DNA of 64,000 nucleotides from Alkalihalobacillus trypoxylicola (GCF_001590785.1 NZ_LTAO01000012.1:369792-433791); one strand, 5' to 3'. Positions 44,286 through 53,532 are shown, counted from the first letter of the stretch. Translations and numbers: made by a program. The notes: generated by a model from the sequence alone, not told the origin.

Positions 44286-45071
44286 GTGGAAGCAATCCTT
44301 TATGTGGGACATGGTAGCCGTGTGCAAGAAGGAAATGAACAATTAAGAAACTTCGTAACTCATTGTAAAAAAAGATTTCCGAATATTCCAATTCAGCACA
44401 CCTGTTTTATTGAGCTAGAACAACCCTCTATTTTAGAAGGGATAAAGAATTGTGTCGATCAAGGAGCTACTGTCATTGCTGTCATGCCTATTTTATTATT
44501 AACGGCGGGACATGCAAAGGAAGATATTCCAAAGGAAATTTCAAAAGCGAGGGAGTTATACCCTTCCATAAAATTTAAATATGGACGTCCTTTTGGAGTC
44601 GAAAAGTTAATTGTTGATGTGTTAAAGCAAAGATTAATAGCTACTGGTTTGAAAGAGGAAGCAACAGATGGAAAATCAAGTGAAAATGAAAGACAATCTG
44701 TAGCCGTTTTATTAATTGGTCGAGGAAGTAGCGACCCTGATGCGAATAGTGACTTATTTAAAATAGCTAGACTGCTATGGGAATATACACCTATTCAGCA
44801 TGTAGAATGTGCTTACCTAGCAGCTACCACTCCTACTGTTGACCAGGGACTAGAGCGATTATTAAAAGAACCTGTGGATCAGGTGATTCTCTTACCTTAT
44901 TTATTATTTACTGGGATATTAATGAAAAGCTTAGAGCAAATAAGAAAAGAAAAACAGATGTTAACGAGTAAAGAGCTATTATTATCTAAGTACTTAGGCT
45001 TTGATGACCAATTAATTGAGATTTTAAAAGAAAGAGTTGAAGAAGTACTATATGGAGAAAGAGATGAATAG
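44286..45071 (+). CDS. sirB: Sirohydrochlorin ferrochelatase SirB
   Basis: The 261-residue protein is a two-domain CbiX-type chelatase: VGHGSRVQEGNEQL in the first half, LIGRGSSDPDANSDL in the second, and LLTAGHAKEDIP supplying the metal-site His. It inserts iron into sirohydrochlorin. The start is GTG 44286, behind AAGGGG; an ATG two bases earlier is out of frame. It overlaps sirC by eight bases. Confidence 0.9.
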   Translation: MEAILYVGHGSRVQEGNEQLRNFVTHCKKRFPNIPIQHTCFIELEQPSILEGIKNCVDQGATVIAVMPILLLTAGHAKEDIPKEISKARELYPSIKFKYGRPFGVEKLIVDVLKQRLIATGLKEEATDGKSSENERQSVAVLLIGRGSSDPDANSDLFKIARLLWEYTPIQHVECAYLAATTPTVDQGLERLLKEPVDQVILLPYLLFTGILMKSLEQIRKEKQMLTSKELLLSKYLGFDDQLIEILKERVEEVLYGERDE

Positions 45072-45693
45072 CTTGATTCATGTAAGTTTAAAGGTGAAAA
45101 ATAAAAAGGTGATGATAGTAGGCGGTGGGAAAATAGCGGAAAGGCAAGTAAAGCGTTTTATGAATGCTGGTTCCTCTGTTTTGGTTATTTCACCTTCTCT
45201 AACAGAGAGACTGAATCACTGGTGGAATCAAGGAAATATACAATGGCAGCAAAGAGAAGTTTCAAGTACGGAATCATTCCAATGCGATATTTTATGCTTA
45301 GTGACCAATAATCACTCTTTGCATCATTTACTTCAATTGAATAATCAACATGTTTCGATTATATATCGTGCCGATGATTATTCCTTAAGTGATATTGGTT
45401 TTATGAATAAAATCGAAGAAAAACATTTCACTGTAGCTTGGACCACTCATGGTGCTAGTCCGATCTATGCCAAAATATTGAAGAATGATATAGAAGAGCG
45501 ATTACCTTTAAGGAAATATGATTCTGATCTAGCATTCTTGGAAAAAGCACGTAATATGATAAAAGAATCTACTCTTTCAGAGAACTTAAAATGGGAATGT
45601 TTAAATGAGATTTGTACAAAAGAATTTTTGGAAAGCGAAAATCGGAGCGAAAATGTACACAAATTGCTTCTTTCTCTTCAAGCAAAACACTAA
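45064..45693 (+). CDS. sirC: Precorrin-2 dehydrogenase SirC
   Basis: The 209-residue NAD-dependent enzyme oxidises precorrin-2 to sirohydrochlorin. A Rossmann motif VMIVGGGKIAERQV opens the protein, and the helical Met8p/SirC C-terminal half holds TTHGASPIYAKILKNDIEERLP. ATG 45064 lies within the end of sirB with GGAG at good spacing. It is the last of the siroheme genes (sumT-sirB-sirC), which supply sulfite and nitrite reductases. Confidence 0.9.
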   Translation: MNSLIHVSLKVKNKKVMIVGGGKIAERQVKRFMNAGSSVLVISPSLTERLNHWWNQGNIQWQQREVSSTESFQCDILCLVTNNHSLHHLLQLNNQHVSIIYRADDYSLSDIGFMNKIEEKHFTVAWTTHGASPIYAKILKNDIEERLPLRKYDSDLAFLEKARNMIKESTLSENLKWECLNEICTKEFLESENRSENVHKLLLSLQAKH

Positions 45694-45769
45694 GTGAAAA
45701 CCATTGCTTTAATATTCGACTCATATTAAACTACTATTGGAAGATAAAAAGAAAGTAGGCTTAAAGACA

Positions 45770-46066
45770 ATGGATAAAGTAAAATTTGCAAGTATATTCG
45801 GAACAATTGGGATTATTATATTTTTAATTGTTGGATTTACGGTGCCACTCATTGCAGAATCTAACCCTAATAACCGTGTGATTATTGATAATACACTAGG
45901 TGAATATAGTGCTCCAGCTTGCTTTGATGAAGCAGGGTTTACAAATAATATTGATGAAATGATTTTGAAGGATGCTATAGAATATGATTTTGTACCAGAA
46001 TCTTCATGTACAGAATCAGAGCTACCATTTGAGAAAAAGCCACTTTTTTTAGTTTGGTTTTCATAA
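45770..46066 (+). CDS. Membrane-anchored protein of unknown function (98 aa)
   Basis: The product has one hydrophobic segment (residues about 8-28: FGTIGIIIFLIVGFTVPLI) and an extracellular part of about 70 residues with two cysteines (ACFDEAGF and SSCTESELP) that could form a disulfide. It is acidic. A weak AAGTAGG site precedes ATG 45770. It sits 76 bases after sirC and is followed by a strong terminator. No family recognised. Confidence 0.6.
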   Translation: MDKVKFASIFGTIGIIIFLIVGFTVPLIAESNPNNRVIIDNTLGEYSAPACFDEAGFTNNIDEMILKDAIEYDFVPESSCTESELPFEKKPLFLVWFS

Positions 46067-46118
46067 AAAAAGCTGATTCATAACGGTATGAGAATACTCG
46101 TTAAGGGTCAGCTTTTTT
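46065..46118 (+). terminator. Terminator after the 45770 gene
   Basis: AAAAAAGCTGA pairs with TCAGCTTTTTT, with an inner TAACG/CGTTA arm. Confidence 0.85.
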
Positions 46119-46332
46119 ATTGATATTACAAAAGCTCTTGAAGTTTACCTATAAACATAGGTGAGATAGAGCCATATATTATCTCTGCCTTAGCTCATCA
46201 GTTATGAAGCGAGAAGAGATATTAATAGGAGGGGAGGAAGCGTGTAACCCCTTTTGCGAAAGGAATTAATCTATGATATAGTAAGAATGTTCTAATAATT
46301 TAATAGTTAAATAATAGGAGCTGGAGAGAATC
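46119..46332 (+). other. Upstream region of aspartate kinase with small stems
   Basis: ACCTAT/ATAGGT and GAGATA/TATCTC small hairpins lie at 46148-46186, then GGAGGGGAGG and CCCCTTTT elements near 46231-46258. I could not fit it to the lysine riboswitch or T-box. A sigma-A -10 is likely near 46276 (TATAGT). Confidence 0.4.
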
Positions 46333-47706
46333 ATGAAAGTTGCAAAATTTGGAGGGAGTTCAGTTGCAAATGCTGAGCAAATAAAGAAAGTAGCAGCCAT
46401 TATTAAGCAAGATCAAGAGAGAAAAGTTGTGGTCGTTTCGGCTCCGGGTAAAAGAGACGAAAACGATACGAAAGTGACTGACCTTTTAATAAAATTAGCA
46501 GATGCTTGTTTAAATGGAGAATCAGGTGAAAAAGAACTAGTCCATGTTGTGAAAAGATATCAATCTATTGCTGAGGAGTTAAATCTTAGTGAGAAAATCG
46601 TCCGAATTATTGAAGAGGATTTAAAAGCAAGAATGGCTTCATCTAAAGAAGATTCTAGAATCTTTTTAGATCTTTTAAAAGCAAGTGGTGAGGATAATAA
46701 TGCAAAGCTTATCGCCGCTTATTTTCAGAGCATTGATTTAGAGGCGGAATATATAGACCCAAAGGAAGCGGGGTTATATGTTAGTGATGAGCCTGGTAAT
46801 GCACAAGTGCTTGAAGAGTCTTACATACGTTTAAGTCATTTAAAGGATCATAAAAAGATTGTGGTTTTTCCAGGATTTTTTGGATACTCAAAAGAAGGGG
46901 TATTAGTGACGTTTCCACGTGGGGGATCCGATATAACGGGCTCTATTTTAGCTGCAGCGGTTCAGGCTGATTTATATGAAAATTTTACCGATGTAGATTC
47001 AGTCTTTGCTGCCAATCCTACGGTGGTTCATAATCCTGTAAAAATAAAGAAAATGACGTATAGAGAGATGCGTGAGTTATCATATGCTGGTTTTTCTGTA
47101 TTTCATGATGAAGCATTAATCCCAGCATTTAAGAATAAGATTCCCGTTTGTGTAAAGAACACAAATAATCCATCTTCTTCGGGCACAATGATTATATCCG
47201 AGAGGGAATACTTTTTAAATCCCGTAATTGGAATAGCAGCCGATGAAGGGTTTGCCACGATTTATGTAAGAAAATATTTGATGAATAGAGAAGTAGGGTT
47301 TGGGAGAAGATTATTGCAAATCTTAGAGGACGAAGGCATTTCTTACGAGCATATTCCATCTGGAATTGATGATACTTCTGTCATTTTGCGGGAAGAGCAA
47401 TTAAATGAAGAAAAAGAGAAACGAATTGTAGAGAGAATTAAAAGTGAGTTAGAGGTTGATGATGTTTATTTTGAGCATGGTTTTGCTATGATTATGATTG
47501 TTGGAGAAGGAATGCATAATACCATTGGGTTATCTGCTAGAGCGACAGCTGCATTAAGTAAAGCCAATGTGAATATTGAAATGATTAATCAAGGATCTTC
47601 AGAGGTTAGCTTAGGGTTAGCTGTTCACCAAGAGGATGCAAGTGCAAGTGTTAAGGCTTTGTACGAAGAGTTTTTTGGTGGAGTCAAAGAAGAAACGGTT
47701 TCATAA
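46333..47706 (+). CDS. thrD: Aspartate kinase (YclM/ThrD type)
   Basis: The 457-residue enzyme starts the aspartate pathway by phosphorylating aspartate. Motifs: KFGGSSVANAEQI (residues about 5-17), the aspartate-site FPRGGSDITGS (about 196-206) and two C-terminal ACT domains (about 310-450) with NVNIEMINQGSSE. This monofunctional long form is that of B. subtilis YclM/ThrD, aspartokinase III. In B. subtilis the gene is next to yclN; here it is 35 kb away. GGAGCTGGAGAG precedes ATG. Confidence 0.9.
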   Translation: MKVAKFGGSSVANAEQIKKVAAIIKQDQERKVVVVSAPGKRDENDTKVTDLLIKLADACLNGESGEKELVHVVKRYQSIAEELNLSEKIVRIIEEDLKARMASSKEDSRIFLDLLKASGEDNNAKLIAAYFQSIDLEAEYIDPKEAGLYVSDEPGNAQVLEESYIRLSHLKDHKKIVVFPGFFGYSKEGVLVTFPRGGSDITGSILAAAVQADLYENFTDVDSVFAANPTVVHNPVKIKKMTYREMRELSYAGFSVFHDEALIPAFKNKIPVCVKNTNNPSSSGTMIISEREYFLNPVIGIAADEGFATIYVRKYLMNREVGFGRRLLQILEDEGISYEHIPSGIDDTSVILREEQLNEEKEKRIVERIKSELEVDDVYFEHGFAMIMIVGEGMHNTIGLSARATAALSKANVNIEMINQGSSEVSLGLAVHQEDASASVKALYEEFFGGVKEETVS

Positions 47707-47708
47707 TA

Positions 47709-47745
47709 ATAGTGCAAAGTAGCCTAAATGGCTACTTTGCACTAT
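47709..47745. terminator. Bidirectional terminator between thrD and the sodium channel gene
   Basis: ATAGTGCAAAGTAGCC and GGCTACTTTGCACTAT are perfect complements, followed by T7. The convergent channel gene ends inside it (stop at 47732). Confidence 0.9.
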
Positions 47746-48562
47746 TTTTTTCATTTTCTAGATTTTTTAAATAATGTTTAATTTCAGCAAGCTCTTCCCG
47801 GACTGCGACTAGCTGCTGTTCCGTTTTGTCGAGCTTTTCTTCTGGAGGTTCCTCAAGTTCATTAGCCTTTTCTACATTATTAACAATAACCCCGATAAAT
47901 AAGTTAAATATAACGAATGTTCCTACTAAAACAAAGGAAATAAAATAAATCCATGCCCATGGAAGAGAATCCATAATGGGTCTCATAACTCCACTGCCCC
48001 AAGAATCTAACGTGACAATCTGAAATAGTGTCAGCATTGAACTTTGTAAATTCTCAAAGTAATGGGGAGCCACTTCATGGAAAAGCATCGTTCCTAGTAC
48101 GGCAAATATATAGAAGATGATACTCATTAGAATAAGGATGTTCCCAAGTGCGGGAATCGTAAGCATTAAAGCATCTACTAATCTTCTTAATGATGGGATG
48201 ACTGATATTGCTCTTAAGACTCTCAACACTCTGAGAATACGTAAAACCGTAATAAAATGACCACCTGTTAAGAGGTGACTTGCTAAAATAATTAATAAAT
48301 CAAACCAATTCCATCCACCCTTAAAAAAGTTGCGATGAGGAACGGTTGCTAGGAATCTAGCTAAAATTTCAAAGGTGAAAATCCATAGTAGAATACTATC
48401 GACTAAATGAAAAAAAGAACCGTATTCTTTCCGTAAATCAGGATAGGTTTCTAAACCAACTAAAACAGCATTAACGAGTATAAGTAATATAATCGATACC
48501 GTAAAATAACGATGATTTACGATTTTTTGGCAGAAAGTTATAAGTTTAAAATGATTATTCAT
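47732..48562 (-). CDS. NaChBac-type voltage-gated cation channel with TLDSWGS filter
   Basis: The 276-residue channel subunit has six transmembrane segments. S4 carries regularly spaced arginines (FITVLRILRVLRVLRA, residues about 105-120). The pore loop reads FQIVTLDSWGSGVMRP near residue 190 and S6 ends FNLFIGVIVNNVEKANE. A C-terminal coiled-coil follows. Bacterial sodium channels usually have E at the filter position where this one has D. Such channels return Na+ for motility and pH control in alkaliphiles. Closest known behaviour, from memory: a non-selective channel from B. alcalophilus with this filter. Confidence 0.92.
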   Translation of the reverse strand: MNNHFKLITFCQKIVNHRYFTVSIILLILVNAVLVGLETYPDLRKEYGSFFHLVDSILLWIFTFEILARFLATVPHRNFFKGGWNWFDLLIILASHLLTGGHFITVLRILRVLRVLRAISVIPSLRRLVDALMLTIPALGNILILMSIIFYIFAVLGTMLFHEVAPHYFENLQSSMLTLFQIVTLDSWGSGVMRPIMDSLPWAWIYFISFVLVGTFVIFNLFIGVIVNNVEKANELEEPPEEKLDKTEQQLVAVREELAEIKHYLKNLENEKNSAK

Positions 48563-48654
48563 TGATTCTATTATCGCCCTTTCCTGTCATTGAACCTTTT
48601 CCATTATATCATGGTTATACTTTTTTGAGAGAGTAATAATAAAGCGGCTTAAAC

Positions 48655-48945
48655 AAAATGAACTCATGTAGAGATGGTATATAATGAGTTCATACAAAGA
48701 TAACAAACAGGCCCTTCCTCCTTTTGGTAAGAAGGGGCCTGTTAAAATGGAAGAACCACTTTGAAATTTGTAAACATAGCACAAGTCACGGAGACTCAAT
48801 GGGATAAGGTGGTCAAGCCGAAATCCATTTTTTAAAAAGTGCGTTTGGTAGCACCTCACCGGGCATAGTGTCTTGAGGAAGTGAACAGCCCGTTATCGAC
48901 CAACTGTGGAGTTCTTCATTCAAGCTTATGGTCCCACTACCGTGA
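48655..48945 (+). repeat. R1 repeat copy G, between the channel gene and proC
   Basis: Stem AACAGGCCCTTC/GAAGGGGCCTGTT (48706-48743) with a covarying GGCCC sequence. The core follows: TAGCACAAGTCACGGAGACTCAATGGGA, TCAAGCCGAAATCCATTTTTTAA, GCGTTTGGTAGC, GGGCATAGTGTCTTGAGGAAGTGAACAGCCCG, and an ATTCAAGCTTATGGTCCCAC end. It is in plus orientation between two minus genes, the only copy not 3' of a same-strand gene. It occupies most of the 394-base gap. Confidence 0.85.
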
Positions 48946-48956
48946 AAAACTATTTT

Positions 48957-49787
48957 TTATTCGATTTTATGACTGTAAACGGAGCCTAGTTCCACTGAGC
49001 GTTGTATCGCTCGTTTAATTGCTTTTATAAAATGCTGTTGTAATTGTTCTTCCTCTAAAATTTTAAAACCAGCTTCTGTCGTTCCTTTTGGACTCATAAT
49101 TTCTTGGTAAAGCTCTTGGGGACTTTTGTTCGTTGATTCTAATTTTTTTCCAACCCCTATAATCATTTGCTTAATTAACGAATCTGCTTCATTTTTTGTA
49201 AGGTTCGCTTCCTCAGCGGCTATATACATCGCTTCAATGAAATAGTAAAAGTAAGCAGGCCCACTACCGGCAATTCCTGTTGCTGCATTTTGCTTTTCTT
49301 CTTCGATAAATAATACGGAGCCAATTGCTTCGAATAATTCCTTTGCATATTCCATTTGTTTATGATTTGCATAGGCACCTTTACTCATTGATGTGGCTGA
49401 TAGTCCGATTGAAGCAGAAGTATTAGGCATAGTTCGAATCACGGCAGCGTTAAATTCAAGCAAATCCTCAATATAAGAAGTAGGAATTCCAGCTAGGATG
49501 GAAATAAATAAAGCTTCCTTATTACAGTAAGGCTTGATTTCTTTAATACATTCCTTAATTCCATAAGGCTTCATTGCAAATATAATAACATCTGCTTCTT
49601 TTATCGCTTCTATACGGCTATGCGTCGTTTTTATTTGGTATCGTTTCTTTAAGCTTTCTAATCTCTCAGTGTTTTCTAAGTTTGTAGCCGTTATATTAAG
49701 AGGGGAAACGGTCTGAGTTTTTAGTAAACCTGAAATAATCGCTTCTGCCATTGAGCCTGCACCTAAAAATGTAATGTTTTTGGACAA
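48957..49787 (-). CDS. proC: Pyrroline-5-carboxylate reductase
   Basis: The 276-residue NADPH enzyme completes proline synthesis. Motifs: the Rossmann GAGSMAEAIISGLL at residues about 5-18, the NADP-binding AMKPYGIK region, and the C-terminal GIAGSGPAYFYYFIEA and PKGTTEAGF. ATG lies nine bases downstream of the proA end on the same strand, so proB-proA-proC form one unit here. Several proC-type genes exist in Bacillus (ProG, ProH, ProI); which one is closest is not decided. Confidence 0.92.
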   Translation of the reverse strand: MSKNITFLGAGSMAEAIISGLLKTQTVSPLNITATNLENTERLESLKKRYQIKTTHSRIEAIKEADVIIFAMKPYGIKECIKEIKPYCNKEALFISILAGIPTSYIEDLLEFNAAVIRTMPNTSASIGLSATSMSKGAYANHKQMEYAKELFEAIGSVLFIEEEKQNAATGIAGSGPAYFYYFIEAMYIAAEEANLTKNEADSLIKQMIIGVGKKLESTNKSPQELYQEIMSPKGTTEAGFKILEEEQLQQHFIKAIKRAIQRSVELGSVYSHKIE

Positions 49788-49796
49788 TTTTTACAC

Positions 49797-51044
49797 CTAC
49801 TCTTTAATTTGACCTGTTCCTTCAACCAAGTATTTAGTTGAAGTAAGTGCTTCTAACCCCATTGGACCTCTTGCATGTAGCTTTTGTGTGCTTATTCCTA
49901 TTTCTGCACCAAAACCAAATTCAAAGCCATCTGTAAATCTTGTAGAAGCATTATGGTACACGCTCGCTGCATCGACAGTATTAAGAAAACGTTCAACATT
50001 AAAAGGGGTTTCACTAATAATTGCTTCAGAATGATAAGTACCGTATTTTGCGATATGAGAAATCGCCTCATCGACTGATGGTACTACTTTTAAGGCAACC
50101 TTTAAATCTAAATATTCATTTGCCCAATCCTCCTCTGTTGCTTTTTGAACGGAAGGGAACGAGTTTATCAAATCGTCTTCACCGAAAATTAAGACGTTTT
50201 TTTCTTCTAAAGCGTTAATGAGTGTTGAAAGGTGTGAGTCTGCCCATTTTTCGTGAACTAATATGGTTTCTGCTGCATTACAAACAGAAGGACGCTGAGT
50301 TTTACTATTGATACTAATTGAAAGGGCCATGTCTAGTTTAGCTGTTTCATCGATATAAACATGACAATTTCCTACACCGGTTTCTAACACTGGAATGGTA
50401 GCATTTTTAACAACTGATTGTATTAATCCAGCACCTCCACGTGGTATTAATACATCGACATATTCATTTAATGTAAATAATTTTGTCACGGTTTCACGAC
50501 TAGTGTCTTCTATTAGTTGAAGAGATTCTTTAGGAATGCTCGTCTTTTCTAATGCTCTATGAAGTACCTCTATAATTGCTTTATTGGAGTGAATCGCTGA
50601 AGAGCTACCACGTAATAAAACAGCATTTCCTGCTTTTAAGCATAAGCTTGAAGCGTCAACGGTCACGTTAGGGCGGGCTTCATAAATCATTCCAATCACA
50701 CCTAGTGGAACACGAACTTTTCTAATATTTAGTCCATTAGGGCGTGTGAAAGTATCGATTTCTTGCCCAATTGGATTTGGAAGAGAAGCTACTTGCTTTA
50801 AACCTTCTGCCATATCATAAATTCTAGGTTCATTTAGAGTTAGTCTGTCTAATAAGCCATCAGAAAGACCATTTTCTTTCCCGTTATCCAAATCTTTCTT
50901 ATTTTCTGTCATAATAAAATCCGTTTCAGCTAATAATTGCTGAGCCATTTGAAAGAGTGCTTCATTTTTTTGCTTCTCTGTTTTTTGTGAAAGAATAGTG
51001 GTTAATTGCTTCGCTTGTTTAGCCTTTTTTATTAGTTCAGTCAT
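49797..51044 (-). CDS. proA: Gamma-glutamyl phosphate reductase
   Basis: The 415-residue aldehyde-dehydrogenase-fold enzyme reduces gamma-glutamyl phosphate to the semialdehyde. The catalytic Cys lies in [12 protein letters not shown] near residue 257, and [11 protein letters not shown] and [13 protein letters not shown] are characteristic. AAGGAG before ATG 51044 supports this start; GTG 51053 overlaps the site. It follows proB with a 63-base gap and precedes proC by nine bases. Same length as B. subtilis ProA. Confidence 0.94.
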   Translation of the reverse strand: MTELIKKAKQAKQLTTILSQKTEKQKNEALFQMAQQLLAETDFIMTENKKDLDNGKENGLSDGLLDRLTLNEPRIYDMAEGLKQVASLPNPIGQEIDTFTRPNGLNIRKVRVPLGVIGMIYEARPNVTVDASSLCLKAGNAVLLRGSSSAIHSNKAIIEVLHRALEKTSIPKESLQLIEDTSRETVTKLFTLNEYVDVLIPRGGAGLIQSVVKNATIPVLETGVGNCHVYIDETAKLDMALSISINSKTQRPSVCNAAETILVHEKWADSHLSTLINALEEKNVLIFGEDDLINSFPSVQKATEEDWANEYLDLKVALKVVPSVDEAISHIAKYGTYHSEAIISETPFNVERFLNTVDAASVYHNASTRFTDGFEFGFGAEIGISTQKLHARGPMGLEALTSTKYLVEGTGQIKE

Positions 51045-51107
51045 ATCATTCACTCCTTATATAAGATTATGTTAAAAAAGAGTACTTTTAGTACCAGTCA
51101 TTTTTAA

Positions 51108-52238
51108 TTATGGTTCATAGATAAAGGGCTTTGGTAAAGCAACCCAATTGTTTCGATGTATGACTTCGGTTTTTTGTTTTTGTAACGTTGTTTTGACGAC
51201 AGAGCTAGAATGTCCCTTCACTTGCTCAATTTCATTGGAATGATAATTGGTTGTTCCTTTACCGAGTAAATATCCAGATTCATTATATACATTAATGACA
51301 TCTTGACTGGAAAATGAACCTTCTACTGATTTAATTCCGGCAGGCAGTAAACTCTTGCCTAAAAAAAGCAAAGCGTGCTCAGCACCACGGTCGATGATAA
51401 TGGAGCCCGCTGATGTAGAGTGAAGAGCGATCCATTGCTTATTCGTAGGCATCGAAGCCTCTGATTGAAAGGAGCCTATATAGGTCCCATCACCTTTCCC
51501 TTCCATAATATCGAGTAGTTTCGTCACGCCAGTGCCTTTTCCGATGAAAATATTAACTCCTAAGGATAGCGCAGTATGAGCAGCACTAATTTTGGATTTC
51601 ATTCCGCCAGTACCAACTTTTGAGCCTTTTTCGTCTGCAACCGCCAGTAATTCAGGCTTAATTTCCTGCAAGTAAGTATATCTCTTGGCTTGTGGATTTT
51701 TTAGAGGATTTTCATCATATAAACCATTCACATCTGTCAAAATACAAAGAATGTGGGCGTGTACAAAACCACTTACTAAGGCCGATAGCATATCATTATC
51801 TCCAAAAGTCAACTCCTGAATCGATGTTGTATCATTTTCATTAATAATAGGGATCGCACCTTTTTTTAGTAATTCACTAATAGTAGAGTAGGCATTATTA
51901 AAGCGATGTCGATTAGAAAAATCATCTCTAGTAAGAAGCATTTGAGCTGGGATGAGGTTCTCTTTTTGAAATTGCTCTAAATAACCTCTCATTAATAGCC
52001 CTTGGCCGACCGCAGCAGCAGCTTGTTTTCCGGAGATTGAAGTTGGCTTTATAGGATAACCGAGTGCTGAAAAGCCTGCAGCAACTGCACCGGAAGAAAT
52101 TAAAATAACTTCATGCCCTTTCTTTTTTAGCTCCGATATTGCTTGAACATGCTCCGTTAATTTATCCATACTAAGCTGTCCGTTTGGATTGGTTAGCGAG
52201 CTACTGCCAATTTTGACGACGATTCGTTGACGTCTCAT
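51108..52238 (-). CDS. proB: Glutamate 5-kinase
   Basis: The 376-residue enzyme phosphorylates glutamate at the gamma position, the first step to proline. An amino acid kinase domain (VVKIGSSSLTNPNGQL to residue 255; GDNDMLSALV; KVGTGGMKSKISAAH) is followed by a PUA domain (about 270-365). AGAGAGGATTTTCAAT precedes ATG. Expression should be controlled by the T-box upstream. It is the first gene of proB-proA-proC, consistent with anabolic proline synthesis. Confidence 0.95.
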   Translation of the reverse strand: MRRQRIVVKIGSSSLTNPNGQLSMDKLTEHVQAISELKKKGHEVILISSGAVAAGFSALGYPIKPTSISGKQAAAAVGQGLLMRGYLEQFQKENLIPAQMLLTRDDFSNRHRFNNAYSTISELLKKGAIPIINENDTTSIQELTFGDNDMLSALVSGFVHAHILCILTDVNGLYDENPLKNPQAKRYTYLQEIKPELLAVADEKGSKVGTGGMKSKISAAHTALSLGVNIFIGKGTGVTKLLDIMEGKGDGTYIGSFQSEASMPTNKQWIALHSTSAGSIIIDRGAEHALLFLGKSLLPAGIKSVEGSFSSQDVINVYNESGYLLGKGTTNYHSNEIEQVKGHSSSVVKTTLQKQKTEVIHRNNWVALPKPFIYEP

Positions 52239-52269
52239 ATTGAAAATCCTCTCTTCACTAAACTAAAAT

Positions 52270-52490
52270 CACGTAAAAAAAGCTCTCCCATCCTATATAA
52301 AAGGACGGAAGAGCATACTTTCCGCGGTACCACCTTGTTTGACATGTATCACCATGTCCACTCAAACCCGTAACGAGGGTAACGATTAGTTTGCAGTAAC
52401 TAATAAGCTCGAGGGCAGGTTCAACTTGTACAGAGGTCAAGGATCTTTCAGCCGATGAATCCTCTCTCTAAGACTTATACATCATTTACT
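52270..52490 (-). ncRNA. T-box leader of proBAC
   Basis: On the minus strand the T-box AAGGTGGTACCGCG (52323-52336) lies before a terminator, GCTCTTCCGTCC/GGATGGGAGAGC with T7 (52275-52316). Upstream stem I holds the distal loop CGGCTGAAAGATCC. GAACCTGCC could contain a CCU proline specifier. Uncharged tRNA-Pro would permit read-through into proB, as in known Bacillus proBA. Confidence 0.93.
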
Positions 52491-52637
52491 AATCCCTTTC
52501 AACACTATGGTATATTGAAATGTATACATGTAACGTTAAGATAATTTATTATAGTATATAGTGATGAATAAACGACGTCAAGATCGAAATTACTTTCTGA
52601 AGTAGTGGAAAAAGTTATCATAAAGGTGTTGAATGAT

Positions 52638-53420
52638 TTGGTAAAGAATAAAACAATCTGGATTACAGGTGGAACGAGTGGCATTGGGTTAGAAATGACA
52701 AGACAGCTACTAGAGCAAGGAGCAACCGTCATTGTTCTAGCACGTAATGAAAAGAAATTGCTGCAATTACAAGATGATGCTACTTTAAAAAAAGGAAATT
52801 TAATGACCCAAATGATTGAAATGAGTAATGAAGATAGTATTAAGCAAGCAGTTAAAACGCTTTTTAATAAAGGAATCATTGTAGATGTACTAATTAATAA
52901 CGCTGGTATAGGGATATTCGACCATATCCTTGATAGTAAAAGTGAAGAGATTCGGGAGATGTTCGATGTTAATGTACTTGGTAGCATTACATTAATTAAG
53001 GAAATTCTGCCGCATATGCTTAAAAATCAAAGAGGTCAGATTATTCAAATTGCCTCACAAGCAGGGAAGCTTGCAACGCCTAAGTCAAGTGTATATGGTG
53101 CAACCAAGCATGCCATTTTAGGATTTTCAAATGCCCTTCGACTGGAACTTGCTGATACTCCCATTCAAATGACCGTCGTAAATCCAGGTCCGATACGTAC
53201 CCCCTTTTTCAATGTCGCAGATAAATCAGGGACTTACGTCACTAACATGGAAAAAATAATGCTGAAACCAGAGATTGTCGCTCAAAAAATTATTAAAACG
53301 ATTGGCTCCTCCAAAAGGGAGTTGAACCTTCCTTGGTGGATGAATTTTGGTGCAAAAATTTATCATTTAATGCCTGGGGTTATTGAGAAAATAGCTTCTA
53401 AGCAATTTAATAAAAAATAA
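52638..53420 (+). CDS. Short-chain dehydrogenase, YqjQ type
   Basis: The 260-residue SDR has the cofactor motif TGGTSGIGLEM (residues about 9-19), NNAGIG (about 90), the catalytic Ser in IASQAGK, and YGATKH with Tyr and Lys. NPGPIRTPF and the C-terminal NLPWWMNFGAKIYHLMPG match YqjQ strongly. The substrate is unknown. AAAGGTG lies nine bases before TTG 52638; GTG 52605 is an unsupported longer start. It is divergent from the T-box leader. Confidence 0.83.
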   Translation: MVKNKTIWITGGTSGIGLEMTRQLLEQGATVIVLARNEKKLLQLQDDATLKKGNLMTQMIEMSNEDSIKQAVKTLFNKGIIVDVLINNAGIGIFDHILDSKSEEIREMFDVNVLGSITLIKEILPHMLKNQRGQIIQIASQAGKLATPKSSVYGATKHAILGFSNALRLELADTPIQMTVVNPGPIRTPFFNVADKSGTYVTNMEKIMLKPEIVAQKIIKTIGSSKRELNLPWWMNFGAKIYHLMPGVIEKIASKQFNKK

Positions 53421-53426
53421 TCATTG

Positions 53427-53461
53427 AAAAAGCCTCTGTTAATTTTAAAGAGGCTTTTTTT
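53427..53461 (+). terminator. Terminator after yqjQ-like gene
   Basis: AAAAAGCCTCT pairs with AGAGGCTTTTT around a nine-base loop, followed by T. Confidence 0.88.
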
Positions 53462-53532
53462 GATAAGTTTTTTTTAAGTGAGTCTATTACATCATTGCTT
53501 TATAAGTGAACGAAACCGAATATCTATGATAA

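Noticed and set aside
46120..46332. Lysine riboswitch before aspartate kinase
   Set aside because: The conserved AGAGGCGC and GCCGAAG-type blocks are not found.
48587..48859. 90-codon minus-strand frame
   Set aside because: It crosses R1 copy G antisense; similar frames appear by chance in other R1 copies (for example 63711-63926).
52258..52440. 60-codon minus-strand frame
   Set aside because: It lies wholly within the T-box leader and terminator of proB.
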